Source: Pseudofabraea citricarpa
Lineage: Eukaryota > Ascomycota > Leotiomycetes > Helotiales > Dermateaceae
Length of the DNA stretch: 64,000 bases
Direction of reading: 5' to 3'
Assembly: GCA_029641185.1 (NCBI GenBank)
Contig: JAPWGK010000035.1
Span: 235,888 to 299,887 of the forward strand
The notes beneath the pieces are model-generated. The model had not been told where the DNA came from. It made no database searches and saw only the letters and a list, made by a program, of their open reading frames with translations. The translations under genes and the position numbers were made by a program. Below are positions 1 through 11,135 of the stretch, one piece after another. Positions within the stretch are counted from its first letter, which is position 1, and each line of letters opens with the position of its first letter.

Positions 1-607
1 GCTTCCGATTCCTCTGCAAAAGCAATTTCTGGATAACACGTCTTCCGTCTGCGTATGTAGCATAGATATGGAATTCCACTTTGAAGCCAAGTTCAATGTG
101 CTTGTATGATTCTGACAATTGGTCTATAAACTGCTCTGAGTCCATCGCAGTCCGAAATATCATTATTTTCCCGGACCGTTTTTGTTTATGCTTCTTTTTT
201 CGGGGGAGCATCTCCTTTGGCATCTTGGTGATCTTTGCTAGAAGGTATTTGGGAATCTTTGATACATATTTTTCGTTCCAAGGCGCGAGTGCATAGCCTG
301 GCCGAAGCTGCGTCGTCCGAACCTCCTCAAGCGTAAATTCCCCAATCAATTCTCGAGGATTATCCTTCCAGAGCTCGATTTTTTTAGACTCGCGAAAGGC
401 CTGCTCCGCGGCTGGGCCTGTCTTCTTGTCAAAGACGCGTTCCACATTCCTAAACGCCTCGATCTTCTTCTTGATGGGCGTCGTTCGCTCGGGGTTTTTG
501 ACGCTATGGAGGATGAAAAGATTGCGGCAGTGTGGAGGATGGACGCATGCTGAAGCGGCGATTCGAAAGGGGATTGGACCGCGCAAGGATCGAGAACAGA
601 GGTTCAT
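1..607 (-). CDS. Partial mitochondrial protein, possibly Aim23/mitochondrial IF3-like
   Basis: The minus frame is open from an ATG at 607 to the window edge; the C-terminus lies outside. About 202 residues are visible. The N-terminus is rich in Arg, Ser, Ala and Cys with hardly any acidic residues (begins MNLCSRSLRGPIPFRIAAS), which suits a mitochondrial presequence. A basic stretch follows (PRKKKHKQKR, about residues 140-150), then a segment running KIMIFRTAMDSEQFIDQL and later GFKVEFHIYA. The order basic linker, beta strand, helix, beta strand resembles the C-terminal domain of IF3-like proteins such as yeast Aim23. That match is from memory of the fold and is weak. The upstream frame has no earlier ATG before the divergent BCD1-like gene. 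Frame integrity and coding are clear; the product is tentative. Confidence 0.55.
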   Translation of the reverse strand, partial: MNLCSRSLRGPIPFRIAASACVHPPHCRNLFILHSVKNPERTTPIKKKIEAFRNVERVFDKKTGPAAEQAFRESKKIELWKDNPRELIGEFTLEEVRTTQLRPGYALAPWNEKYVSKIPKYLLAKITKMPKEMLPRKKKHKQKRSGKIMIFRTAMDSEQFIDQLSESYKHIELGFKVEFHIYATYADGRRVIQKLLLQRNRK

Positions 608-959
608 AGCATCTGGATGATGTTGAATAGATCTGACAGTGCAATGTCGACGACAGTTACTGTTCAGTAAATCGCAAATGTCCGGATAATCAAATGCACT
701 AAACCTATACCGATCTAGTCTAATATCCTTATCTTATCGCCGACATACCTGAGCATCACGTGGCAAGGCTGAAAAAAAGTTCAGTCCAAATTATTTATTG
801 CAAGGCTGAGTAAATTTTGACGACAGGACGCAGAACATCTTTATTTATCTCTACGCATTTCCTACACAATCAACATCCACCCCTTCTATACATTTTACCT
901 ACGACCCGACCTATTCTATTTTACCGCCATACCGATTTATCGGCCTTGGATCTTCCAAT
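608..959. promoter_or_regulatory. Divergent intergenic region between two start codons
   Basis: This 352-bp stretch separates the start of the partial mitochondrial-type gene (minus) from the start of the BCD1-like gene (plus), so it should hold both promoters. I see CT-rich plus-strand sequence close to the plus start (about 880-955) and no clear TATA box. No other feature is visible. Confidence 0.5.
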
Positions 960-2075
960 ATGGCTGATCCACTCCTTTCATCACTCTGTCGCATCTGCCA
1001 CATACACACTCCAAAATACACCTGTCCACGATGCTCATTGCAGACCTGTTCATTACCTTGCTCTCGCCGCCACAAGATTTGGTCATCATGTAGTGGCATT
1101 CGCGATCCTACTGTCTACAAACCTTTATCCGAAGTTGCGACACCCTCTGGAATCGACCATGATTACAACTTCCTTCACTCCATCGAGCACAAGATCGAGC
1201 GGTCAGAAAAGGATATTGTTGAGGATAGAGGCTTGGTGGATAAGAAAGAATTACAAGCCGCAAGAACGGGTATTGAGAGACGTAGACGGAGACAGAACAA
1301 AGGCGATGAGAGTATTAAAAATAGATTGAGGGAGACAAGGATTCGAGTCGATAAAGCGCCTGTTGGAATGAAGAGGAACCTAGATAATGGAACATCTTGG
1401 AGCAAGAATCGAAAGAGCATCAATTGGCAGGTCGAATGGATTTGCGGAGATAAACGACTTCTTTCCAAGGTATTGGATACATGGCCGCTCGCAGACGCGT
1501 ACGATGAATTCCTAGAAGAGGAAAGGAGAAAGACTATGACCCAAGACGATAAGAAAGCAGAGTGGAAGAAACGAAAATTCGAGGAAGGCCAAGAGAAAGA
1601 AGCAAAAAGGATCAAGATGGATACCGAATTTAAGTCTGATGGCATTGCACGACCATTTCTACAGGACTCGGTCACCTCAGCGTGGAATTTGAGAACTGCG
1701 GTACCATCTATTGATACTGAGAATTTTGGGAAGCCAAAGAACAGCAAACAACGATACTTCTTCTACCTTCATCGACCGTATACGCCATCTAGCTTCCCCA
1801 AAGTCGTCATACCTCTTGATCGATCGCAACCACTTCGAAATCTGTTAGAACAACGCACTCTATTAGAGTTCCCTACCATATATGTTCTTGAAGATACCCC
1901 GGAGGACGATTTGCCTGAGAATTTTATGTTGGAAAAGGACTTCTTTGCAGCGACAGGCCAAGGACCGTTGCCAATACCCGAAGGATCTTCTGACGAGGAG
2001 TCTTCCGGGCAGGACAGTGAGGATAATACAAGCAGTAGTGAAGGAGAGGATTTAGAAGAGGGGGAGATAATCTAA
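960..2075 (+). CDS. BCD1: HIT-type zinc finger protein, Box C/D snoRNA protein 1-like
   Basis: Intronless gene of 371 residues. The N-terminus carries a HIT zinc finger at about residues 10-48: CRIC, then CPRC, then C, C, H and C with the usual spacing (CSLQTCSLPCSRRHKIWSSC). In the Bcd1 family this finger supports assembly or stability of box C/D snoRNPs in the nucleus. The middle is very basic and charged with coiled-coil-like Lys/Glu runs (about 195-225), and a folded stretch with FFYLHRPYTP lies at about 265-280. The C-terminus is a Ser/Asp/Glu acidic tail. Length and layout (finger first, charged middle, acidic tail) match fungal BCD1 better than other HIT-finger proteins such as Hit1 or Vps71. 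The start is the first ATG directly before the finger. Family assignment is solid; the exact orthologue is inferred. Confidence 0.8.
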   Translation: MADPLLSSLCRICHIHTPKYTCPRCSLQTCSLPCSRRHKIWSSCSGIRDPTVYKPLSEVATPSGIDHDYNFLHSIEHKIERSEKDIVEDRGLVDKKELQAARTGIERRRRRQNKGDESIKNRLRETRIRVDKAPVGMKRNLDNGTSWSKNRKSINWQVEWICGDKRLLSKVLDTWPLADAYDEFLEEERRKTMTQDDKKAEWKKRKFEEGQEKEAKRIKMDTEFKSDGIARPFLQDSVTSAWNLRTAVPSIDTENFGKPKNSKQRYFFYLHRPYTPSSFPKVVIPLDRSQPLRNLLEQRTLLEFPTIYVLEDTPEDDLPENFMLEKDFFAATGQGPLPIPEGSSDEESSGQDSEDNTSSSEGEDLEEGEII

Positions 2076-2231
2076 GTGAGCAATGTAATCATACCCTCGA
2101 TATTTGGGATAAGTAATTCGCACCGAGTTTCAAGATGGGATGAAGATGGAGATTTGGGTTAGTAATTAAATACTACTAGAAGGATGTATGAATTTTGTCT
2201 AATTTACACGCAGAATCTTATTTTGAGGTTC

Positions 2232-3235
2232 TCAGATACCACGTCCACCATCAATCTCAAGACAAGTGCCAGTGATGAATTTTGCCTCGTCGCTGGCAAG
2301 GAACAAGCAGTAGTTTGCGACATCTTCTGGCGTACAGAGCCGTCCCAGAGGAACATTAAATAGAAACTTCTGACGGTTCTCGGAGGTGTCTGGCATTCCC
2401 GCAAACGCTTCAAATCTGCAAAAAGAAATGTTAGAAAATCTACGGGAAAAGCCAAAGCCGTTCACTTACAGCCCCGTACCACTTAGTAGTGGACATATAG
2501 AATTGACTCTTATGTTTGAAGAACCATATTCAGAAGCCAATCCTTTGGTTGCCTGTTTAAAACGTCAGCCTCGGAACAACGTCAACCTGCAAGGATGGAA
2601 ACCATACATTCCAGACAGCAGCTTTGCTAGCATTATACCATACCAAACCAGGTCTGGGTCTCGTCGCGCCGATACTAGCGATATTTATCACTGATCCACC
2701 ATTCTTCTGTTTCAGCAACTGCGGAATGAAATGATTCGTGCTGTGGAAAATAGATTTGACGTTCACATCGAAAACGCGCTCGAATTCCTCTTCGGTAACC
2801 TCCAATGTCGGCTATTTTCTTTTATTAATCCACTTGTCGAGCATCAAAGCAAAACAGGAGCAAGTGGAGAGAGACATACCTTGTTTTTGTAAGTCGTCCC
2901 CGCATTGTTGACAAGTATATCAACTCTGCCCCATTCCTTTACTGCTGCTTCGACAACTGCTTTCCAATCGGCAGAGGACGTCACGTTCATCTTGACGAAT
3001 GTCATGGTTGTTGGAAACGCGGATACAACTTTCTCCCCGCCTTCACTATTGATATCTGCTACGATGACATTGCCTCCTTCTTGGGCGAAACGGAGTGCTA
3101 TGCCTGCACCGAAGCCAGAACCTCCTCCTATATTTATGTGGTCAGTCACTGAGTGATGCTCAGGAAGGGAAGAGACGGACCGGTTACAATCGCTACTTTG
3201 CCTTCAAGGCGATCACCAGTTCTTTTCGCTGGCAT
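2232..3235 (-). CDS. Short-chain dehydrogenase/reductase, classical SDR
   Basis: Five exons on the minus strand: 3235-3181, 3127-2880, 2811-2608, 2552-2470 and 2415-2232. They sum to 774 nt, giving 257 residues, the usual length of a classical SDR. Visible motifs in order are the Rossmann nucleotide-binding loop [10 protein letters not shown] (split by intron 1), NNAG in the central fold, the catalytic Ser in [11 protein letters not shown], and the YNASK active-site Tyr/Lys. The C-terminus ends in [12 protein letters not shown], as in FabG-like and glucose/ribitol dehydrogenase-like members. All four introns have GT donors and AG acceptors. It should be a cytosolic NAD(P)-dependent oxidoreductase; the substrate cannot be read from the sequence. 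It converges on the BCD1-like gene with about 155 bp between the stops. Confidence 0.9.
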
Positions 3236-4258
3236 GATTTATGGATCAGAAGAGTTGATTTTCTGTAGTGGATAAGAAAAGGGGAGATGGAGATGGACGA
3301 TGAGAAGGAGATGGATTAAGTCATTTGGTCGATTGAGGGGTAAATGTGGGGTACTCCTTCCGGGGTCGCTCAGTAACCTGTTACACAAGGCAAGAGCTAT
3401 CTATTTCTCAACTTTGAGCCATGGATCTGTTTTCAACAATCATTATCTGGGGTAAACAAACATGAGGATATTCACAACTACCAACCTGGAGCGCATCAGC
3501 AAGCATCAGTGGTTGTGGGGTCGTTTCACGTGACCCACAGGCCTGCCCTTCTAGCCAGCCAGCTCATTGGTTGCTCGCTTAGCGGCAACATCCGAACGCA
3601 AACAACGTCACGATGCTCGGCAGTCTCTCGAGAAATCAGCATCACCAATGATAAAACTCATCGTGTTAACGAATAGTGGGGAGTGACTAAAGAACAGACA
3701 GAAAACAAGAGACGGCGACAGTTCATCTCGAGTCTCAAACATCTAGACCGCCATCTTTATGTCGTGGCCAGCGAAAACAAGGCAATTTCGGCAAGGAGTT
3801 GCCGGTTCTCGTCATATCCCGGTGACGACAACACAATAACAGGGATGCCGAGAATTAAGATTGTGGCACCGCGAGTCAACGAGGCTTTGGCGAAGTCTTT
3901 TTCAACCTCATCTGTGGCTCAATATGTAGATCCGTCACTCATTGGTCCCAGCTCGGGGCACAAGCGTTTATTCCGACATGCAATTTGGCACGCTTGCTGA
4001 ATTTGCCCATCCCGCACATGACGTTTGCATCTGATTGTTTTATAGTTATTCTGTCATGGCATGTATGTCTCTGCAGCTTGCAGGTCGTGACGAGATGGTG
4101 TTATCGAGCCCGGGCTTTTCAAGTTTGTGGAATACCTGGGCATGACGACTTTTGTGGTGCCATAATGTATATAAGGCAGATGGAGAAGAAGCCTTTCAAC
4201 CCCAATCTCAATCACCATCACAATTCATCACATCCTCTTCATCAGCAATTCCATCAAC
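3236..4258. other. Intergenic region with TATA-like element before the MARVEL gene
   Basis: About 1 kb without a convincing gene; the open frames here are short and begin at non-ATG codons. A TATA-like run (TATATAAG) lies near 4167-4174, about 85 bp before the ATG at 4259, and probably serves that gene. The left part should hold the SDR promoter. Confidence 0.5.
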
Positions 4259-4965
4259 ATGTTCGGAAAAACCAAGAACACCTCGCATACGCCTGCTACC
4301 GCTAGCAATACTGGCACTACAACGAGTGGTGGTAGCCGAAGCCTGATCCAAAAGCTTCTCCGCACGATCCAATTCCTCTCTGCAGCCATCTCCTTGATCA
4401 TCTTCTCCCTCCGCATCGCAAAGATCATCCGCCTTACTAACCGTGCCACGAAATCCAATGGAGCCGTTGAGGGTATCCTCGCTGCTGCCGTCCTCTACAC
4501 CCTGATCACCATGGCACTCACCTTCGCGGCTAAGAGAGGTCTTGGAAACATGGCTCGCATCATGCTCATTATCTTTGATCTCCTGTTCGTCGGCGCATTC
4601 ATTGCTGTCGCCGTCCTGACCAGCCCAAAACGTCGTGGTTCCAGTGGTCCTTGCACCAAGAGTTCCCGCGTCAACAACCGTATTCCCGCTGGCCTCAACT
4701 GCAATCTCCCATGGGGAACTTTCATCTTGGCCATCATCAGCACGTAAGTTATCCTTCCCTTCTTTCTTGTATCCTCGAAGTCATCCGAGCTGATGGTTTT
4801 GTCAATAGTCTTCTCCATGCGATCTCTGCAGCCTTCCATGTCGCTAAGGATCATCGCCGAACGAAGAGGGATAATGTCGTTGTAGAGAAGAACGCTCATC
4901 ACGATGGCCGTGACGGATTCGTTGACGGTACTGCTCCTGGTCACAGAGGAGCTGCAAATGTCTAG
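4259..4965 (+). CDS. MARVEL-like four-transmembrane protein
   Basis: Two exons, 4259-4743 and 4809-4965, join in phase to give 213 residues; the 65-nt intron has GTAAGT and AATAG ends. After a polar Ser/Thr-rich N-terminus there are four hydrophobic segments: about residues 35-55 (QFLSAAISLIIFSLRIAKII), 70-88 (AAAVLYTLITMALTF), 97-118 (ARIMLIIFDLLFVGAFIAV) and 150-172 (WGTFILAII, crossing the splice site). The segment between TM3 and TM4 holds two Cys. The C-terminal tail is charged and His-rich. This is the layout of fungal MARVEL proteins, which sit in plasma or vesicle membranes. The family call rests on topology and composition, not on an invariant motif. Confidence 0.75.
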
Positions 4966-5355
4966 ATGCTTTCTCTAGTGTCGAAAGGCGAAGGAATATA
5001 AGGTGTTGACCTCAACTGGAAGGTGGTCCAAGGAGAGATTTACGATGACAATTTATGAATGCTATTTTTTTCTGCTTTAATGTATAATAGGATACCCCCC
5101 AGTTGCGTAATTGTACTTTATAAATCAATGACCATTTTCGTCAGCCTTATGTTTTGAATTTTTTCACTTTTGAATTTAATCGCTCTGCTTTTCGCCTGTT
5201 CAGTCCCTCACTCAAATTACTCTAAACTTATTTCCAGGATTTCAATCACGTCAAATCTAAGACCAGAGCTATAGAGAAGAAAGGGAGAGAAATTGAATAA
5301 TTTTGTATTAGATCGTAAGATTTCCTCCGAATGTAATCTCGTCTCCCGCGTTCGG
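4966..5355. other. Convergent 3' intergenic region
   Basis: Lies between the stops of the MARVEL-like gene (plus) and the GH71 gene (minus). It is AT-rich with T runs near 5065-5090 and 5155-5170, which suits two overlapping 3' UTRs. No coding signal is seen. Confidence 0.4.
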
Positions 5356-8300
5356 TTATAAGCGACACATACCCCTTGTCTTTATATTATCAACTTTACG
5401 GGTTGAAGCAGCGACATTCGCTCCAAGAGCATCAAGATCCTTGCCCGTCATTGCTCGCCGGTGACTGGCAGCTTTTGTGAAATCCCTAGACCCGATGAGA
5501 GCGGCGAAGAGGAGGAATATAGCACTTTCTGGATCTTCAACGATGCCAAAGATCCCGAGCGCAGCATCAGCCGCCGCACCAGTTAGTGTGATCATCCTTC
5601 CTATGGTAGTAAAACCCAGGCCCGCAACTCCCGAACCGACAGCTGGCACTACCATGAGGAAGCTTGTGAAGAACAGGAGGATTGATTGGGTTAATTCATC
5701 TTCCTCAACTTTCTCTGCTGTGTCAACTACGGCCTGCATGGCAGTGACGGCTTCGACAGTCATGAATACTGGGATTGTTGCAGCATCTGTGACGTCGTCA
5801 GTTGATTGGGAATAGAGGTTGTTACCCTCTTGTTCAGCAGCCTTGATGAGGCGCCCCTGGAAAGTTTCAAGCTCTGCAATCGACTTTGTCAAGAGCTCCT
5901 TAGGATCCAAAACATTAACTATTCCTTCAATTGGAAAATCAGACCATTTAACAAAACAGCCTTCAGTAACAGGCCCTCCTTGACACCCAGCTCTAGCGTG
6001 AACTGTCAAATCTCCAAACTTGACCCAGGATTTTTCGATGCCGTACATGGATGCGAGCTCATTGAAAAATCCTTCTTCGTCGTGTAAAGTATAGTGAAAT
6101 TCCGGAGGCGCTGTTAAGTCTGCTATGTCTGGTACATAGGTAGGGCACACAGCTGGTTTCAAATCACCTCTTTTCGTACAAGGATCATCATGGTCGCATT
6201 CTGTCCAGCATTGGGCATTCTGACAATCATTGCAGCATGTTTGTCTTTGAGTTTCGGTGCATGTGAAATATTTACGTCCAGGCCCTTCCATGAATGAAAT
6301 CAGAGAAGGCCTAACGAGAGATTTAATATAGCTGGAGTATGTCTTGAACTTTCCATCATAACCGCTGCGAAGGATGGCTTTGTAGTCTGAAATAGCCTGG
6401 CCGAGAATATTGGCTTCCGCCTGAGCGATGTACATGTTCAGGCAGTATGAAGGAATCTGTTCTAAATCAGCTTCAATAAAATCGAGGCTTTCGTATTTGC
6501 CTGTGCATAGAGCATCCCAAGTACTTGGGTCTGCGTAGTAATCCACTTCTTCGATTTCTTCATCGCTGCTAACACTATCACAGACATCCCCAGGGCACCA
6601 TCCGTGGGTGCAAGCAAACTTGCACAGGCCATGGTCACCTCCTTCATGTAAGAAATACCCCAATTTATCGAGATTTTCGCCAGGTGGAAGAATCAAAACT
6701 CCAGTTTGAGTACAAGTACAGGCACCAATAGGACAGAATCCAAAATTACAGCTGAAGCTGCACAAGCCCGCAAAAAAGCCTCCACCCGTACCAGCAGTGC
6801 AAGATGGAGGGAGAAATTGCGAAGATGTAGGGTTTGTAGGTGGAACTTTGGTGGTCCCACAGTTTTGCGAGGGGCAAAAACCAAGATTGCAAGCGAAGTT
6901 GCAGAGCCCATCGAAGCTAGAGCTCATCCCAGGCGCAGGATAACCTATATAAATATTGTAATTAGAATCTAGTTCCAAGAAGATTTTTTAAATTATATTA
7001 GAAGAGAAGACTTGGAACAATTACGCACCAATAATTCCTGTTGATGGTGGGTTCTTGACGACGTTACCTAACTCGAGGCATTGGCATGCTCCCAGAGGAC
7101 AATATCCGTACTTGCAAGTGAAGGCACAAATTTCGGCAAAAATCCCTACACCAGTGCCGGAAACACAGACCTGGTTCTTGATTAAAGCCGGAGTTCTAGT
7201 AGGAATTGTTCCAGCTGCATCTGCTGAGCCAACCCAAGCGTTCCAGTTCTGGATTCCATTCTCACAGGAAGTTGTGATAGTTTCACCTACAACCTCAACA
7301 ACAATCCTATTTAGTCGCACCACTCTTACCACCACGGGTCCAGTGCGACCGTTGGTTGCGATGTGGCCATGGTAAAGACCCCCAAACCCATTAGCTTTGT
7401 GCTTGAATGATGCGTCAATATAAACACCCCCAATGGAAACAAATACTTCGGCATCTGAGCCAAGAAGGGCAGTGAAGAAGATCATATCTTGTGAGACGGC
7501 AGCTGGTTCAAATTCAATCAGTAATTGGCTGGCTGTACTGCCTGTTGTACCACCAGTTGAACAAGCTGCAGCTGGATGCAGGCGATACCAGATCACAAGG
7601 CCTTCCTTGGTAATAGAGGTACCCTTTGTTTTGTAGGTATCAATAACGAACGGGAGAAAGTGACGCCACTAAGGAAGACAGTTAGCAATTGCCAGAAAGC
7701 AAGAAACCGCGCAGAAAAATGTACATACGCCGTCATGGGGCATATCAAGAGCATAGTTGTATGGAGCATCGCCTCTCTCAAATGCTTCGTATCCATTGGC
7801 ATCTAGTGGCCCGATGTAATGGGACTCTCCATAATCATTCCAGCTAATGATTTGAACAAATGGAGGATCCACAACATTAACTTCGTGCCAACGGTCAAAC
7901 CATAAATCATCGCCACGCCACACCCAGTTTTTATCAAATCCGGGAAGGTTGGTGAAGAACCAGGGTGATACAGGCATCATGTAAGGCTTTCCATCAAGGA
8001 ATTCAATATAAGAAGCATCGACATAGGTGTTCATGTCGGTATTGCCCCATGGCCATGCTGCCCAGCTAAAAAGTCCATCAGCAATTCCTCCTGCTAGCCT
8101 AAAAATTTGGAAAATTAGCATATGAATGAACCAGGAAGGATTGAATTAGAATTTGGAAATATATGAGTTGCTTATCATGAAACGAAGTAGTGCATCATTT
8201 TGAAAACGCTTGAAGAAATCCGGGATCAAGCAATGCCTGCTACCTGAATTACTTACTGCATGGCTTCTTTTGCACCCTTGGAAGACCAATCAGGCATAAA

Positions 8301-9720
8301 GAAGACCCCAATCAAGATTTTGATTGTAATCCAATCTTGAGCACTTTCAGGACCTTCGAAAGTCGAAACGAATGCGAGGCCCTGATGACGTAAATATGAA
8401 GTGCGAAATTTGTATTCAATTAGAAAACCCATAACGTCGTCTAGAAATTCAACCCAAAGGTTAGTATGATGAATGTTGAGAATATGTACTTGAGGAGCGA
8501 TAAAAATATATCAAAAGACTTCTTCAATTGTTTCGTCTGTTACAGCCCCACAGAATCACCACCAAGGTTTATTATGAAAGAACAGTATCGTACTAATGTC
8601 CCATGGTCCACCGCCAGCATAGTCGAATGAGAAAGCAAGCTTAAAACCGAGTGCATCTGCCGCCTCGAAAGCTTTGTTCACAGATTTAGCATTGTTGTCG
8701 TCTCCAGCTGCTATGTTGAGTGCAAACGCATCAATATGAGCTTGCTGTGCAAGTCGAATATCTGCTTTCCAATTATCAACGCTCCAATGAGGAACATTGC
8801 TGACCTAAATAAAAAACTTAGTACCAATTAAGACAATTTGAAATTGCTTCACTGACCATAAAATGAGCGAAGACTACTCTGGGATGGTCATCTTCAGCAG
8901 CAGCAACTCGCAATGAAGAAGATAATGAATCATCCAAAGAAAGGTTATGGTGAGAAAACGTGTATGTTCCGTTCAACACTGCAGAAGCCAGAGCTGTGCT
9001 TGAAACCTGTGGATGGGCTGTGTAGGACGAAGAACCACTGGTAAGGTTAGAACTAAATGTTGCATTGTACATCGAAATGGTTGAAATGCGAGACGAAGAA
9101 GTTTTTGTAAGGAGAGGCATAAATGTATTGTTCCTGAGAATAGCGGATGGCTTTGCTGAAACTTGTGGATAAGACGTAAGAGATATAGTGGCGTTTGTAT
9201 GAGTAAGGGGAAATGATCCATTAAGGGGAATGTAACTGGGTGAACTTGCTGACACTTGTGGTCGAGCTAAGCGAGAGGAAGTAACGCTGCGTGATGGTTG
9301 TGAAAAATTTGAGAAATTCAAGCTGGAGCTTCCATTAATAGGGAAAGGTTGTGAGGTGAAAGAAACTGTGAGGCTATTCAGAGACGAGGTAGATGTCCCA
9401 GTCAAAGTTGTCAAAGTTGGGATATTTGTAAAGCCTCTTGAGATGCCAGGATACGAGATGCTGTTCGCACTAGATGTAACCATATTGTGCTCAACTGTGG
9501 TAATAGTAGGCGTTATAGAGGCGTGTAAGATCAGTTGAGACGAAGGGCGAACTTTGGACGAGAAGGTGAAGGTTCTGTTTCCATTTGATGGAAGTGTAGA
9601 AGCCCCAGAAAGTATTACTTGAGATGCAGAAAAGCTTCCTGAGGGCGGAACGAGTGTTGGGACTGATTGTACCGGAAATGGAATTAGCAAGAGAGCTAGA
9701 ATAGTCATAAGTAGCTTCAT
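5356..9720 (-). CDS. Glycoside hydrolase family 71 alpha-1,3-glucanase with Cys-rich repeats and long C-terminal domain
   Basis: Six exons (9720-8857, 8804-8594, 8440-8257, 8098-7729, 7668-7029, 6944-5356) total 3858 nt, or 1285 residues, with all phases consistent. Residues 1-19 are a signal peptide ending VQS. Residues 20-275 are Ser/Thr-rich and likely O-glycosylated. The GH71 domain starts at about 281 (RVVFAHFM) and shows SFDYAGGGPW, FVSTFEGPESAQDW, FSWAAWPWG and IISWNDYGESHYIGP. The family hydrolyses cell-wall alpha-1,3-glucan. Four Cys-rich repeats of form CxFxCxxGxCPxxxC follow (about 725-890: CAFTCKYGYCP, CNFACNLGFCP, CSFSCNFGFCP, CKFACTHGWCP). The C-terminal ~350 residues hold further Cys clusters and two strongly hydrophobic stretches (about 1165-1245), an extension I recall from some large secreted fungal hydrolases. 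Secreted or cell-wall-bound action is inferred. Confidence 0.9.
6600..7150 (-). repeat. Tandem Cys-rich repeat segment in the GH71 protein
   Basis: Four copies of a motif of about 11 residues (C-x-F-x-C-x2-G-x-C-P, usually followed by another Cys) are spaced roughly 40-60 residues apart across the exon 5/exon 6 junction. Copies two to four share exon 6, and the second copy starts just after intron 5. The motif probably forms small disulfide-bonded modules used for binding or spacing; that role is inferred. Confidence 0.7.
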
Positions 9721-11135
9721 TGCTGCTAAAATTGAACGATGGAATCAAGTGTAAGCGATAATGACTGAGAATATTAGTTAAACCATAGATTTAGAAAAAC
9801 ACAACATTTCCCACCTGGAATGAAATGGCAGTATTCAGAGTAGCAGGTACAAAGAGGATAACAGCACTCAACGAGAGATAGTCGAATACCTAGATACATT
9901 ATTGATGAGTGAAATACATGGATCGGCCCACAGATGTTATCATAATGCCATTTTGAATTCTATCGGCCCCTTGATCCAACAAAGTTGACCTTTGCAGGCA
10001 TTGCCCATAAAGTTAGGTTCAATTCACCAATTTGGTACGACAATGAAAGAAAATTTGAAAGTTGGGCCATGCCGTGTCCCAAAGAGACCAATCCCGAACT
10101 AGATTATGGTTCACTTGAAGATGAATGCAAAGGCAAAATTTCAAAGTGACAGGCCTGGAGCGGGTGCATGGATCGGGTGCAGGGTATGATGTGATGGGTG
10201 GGTATCGCGGGTCAAGACAGGGGACCTGGTTACACTGATGTGCTTGAGTAGAATTTAAGCGTAATAAGCGAGAGATCAAGCGCCTACAGGGCCTTGACTC
10301 GCTCTTATAGTTACTTGTTTCCCTCAATTTGCCAAGGTAGCACTCGTTTATTCACAAATTTGTCCAAAATCTGATCCTTTCGTGACCTCGTGCAGTGAGG
10401 CTGCAGTGAGCCTATTGACCTTAATCTTATCTCAATGCACGCCGCCCGAACTAGACAGGCATTCGGACAATCCGGGGCCCAGGAAAATCCATATTGAATC
10501 TTGCGGAGGCCACGGCTCAGTTTACGTGCTGTGTTCTGGGATACGAGTAATTATGTTCCAACATCTCCAACACTACAAATATCACTACCTTCTATTTCCG
10601 GTCCTGCCAATGGTGCCAAGTCTCCATTTATGCAGGGAGAGTTTGCTCCTTGGGGAAATTATGCCAAAAAGCCGAAATTCAGCCCAGCAATACCCAAAAC
10701 TAATCCCATGTTGGGACTTTGCGCGTGAGACACAATGTTTTGAAATTTATTTGTAAAAAAATGTTCGCGCCACCAACAAACCCAAGTTCTGTTTGATATG
10801 AGCGTGTGACTCGAAGTAACATGTCGGCCCATTATTCCAATCTATCCTTCGACTCATTGACTTTCAAGCATGATGCGGCTTTTCTCGTAATGAATTCTCG
10901 TAAGAATCTCAGTTTCCATCCAACATTTGGTTTACTTCTATATGCAGCTTTTGCCCTGACATTTTGTCTGGTTTTTACCAAAAGAAATTCTTATCAAAGG
11001 CCATATATTTTCTAATAGGAATTATTTCATCAAAAACTTTCAGTTGCCTCACTACGTAACATAGGTTACCAAAGCCTCCATACTTAGAACGACTTCATCT
11101 CACTTATTTTTATTTTTTCAATCAAGCCAGCAACT
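9721..11135. other. Intergenic region, no gene recognised
   Basis: About 1.4 kb between two divergent secreted-protein genes. Several short frames exist, but none has recognisable domains, a good start context or composition unlike chance. The right end (11010-11130) is AT-rich and is the likely promoter of the secreted-protein gene at 11136. Confidence 0.4.

Noticed and set aside
817..1329. 170-residue frame overlapping the start of the BCD1-like gene
   Set aside because: It overlaps the zinc-finger coding region in another frame and has no domain; it is a shadow.
3683..4000. 105-residue frame
   Set aside because: It starts at GTG, has no domain and no upstream promoter-like sequence.
10382..10756. 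124-residue frame
   Set aside because: It begins at a non-ATG codon, and an overlapping frame of similar length exists; no domain.
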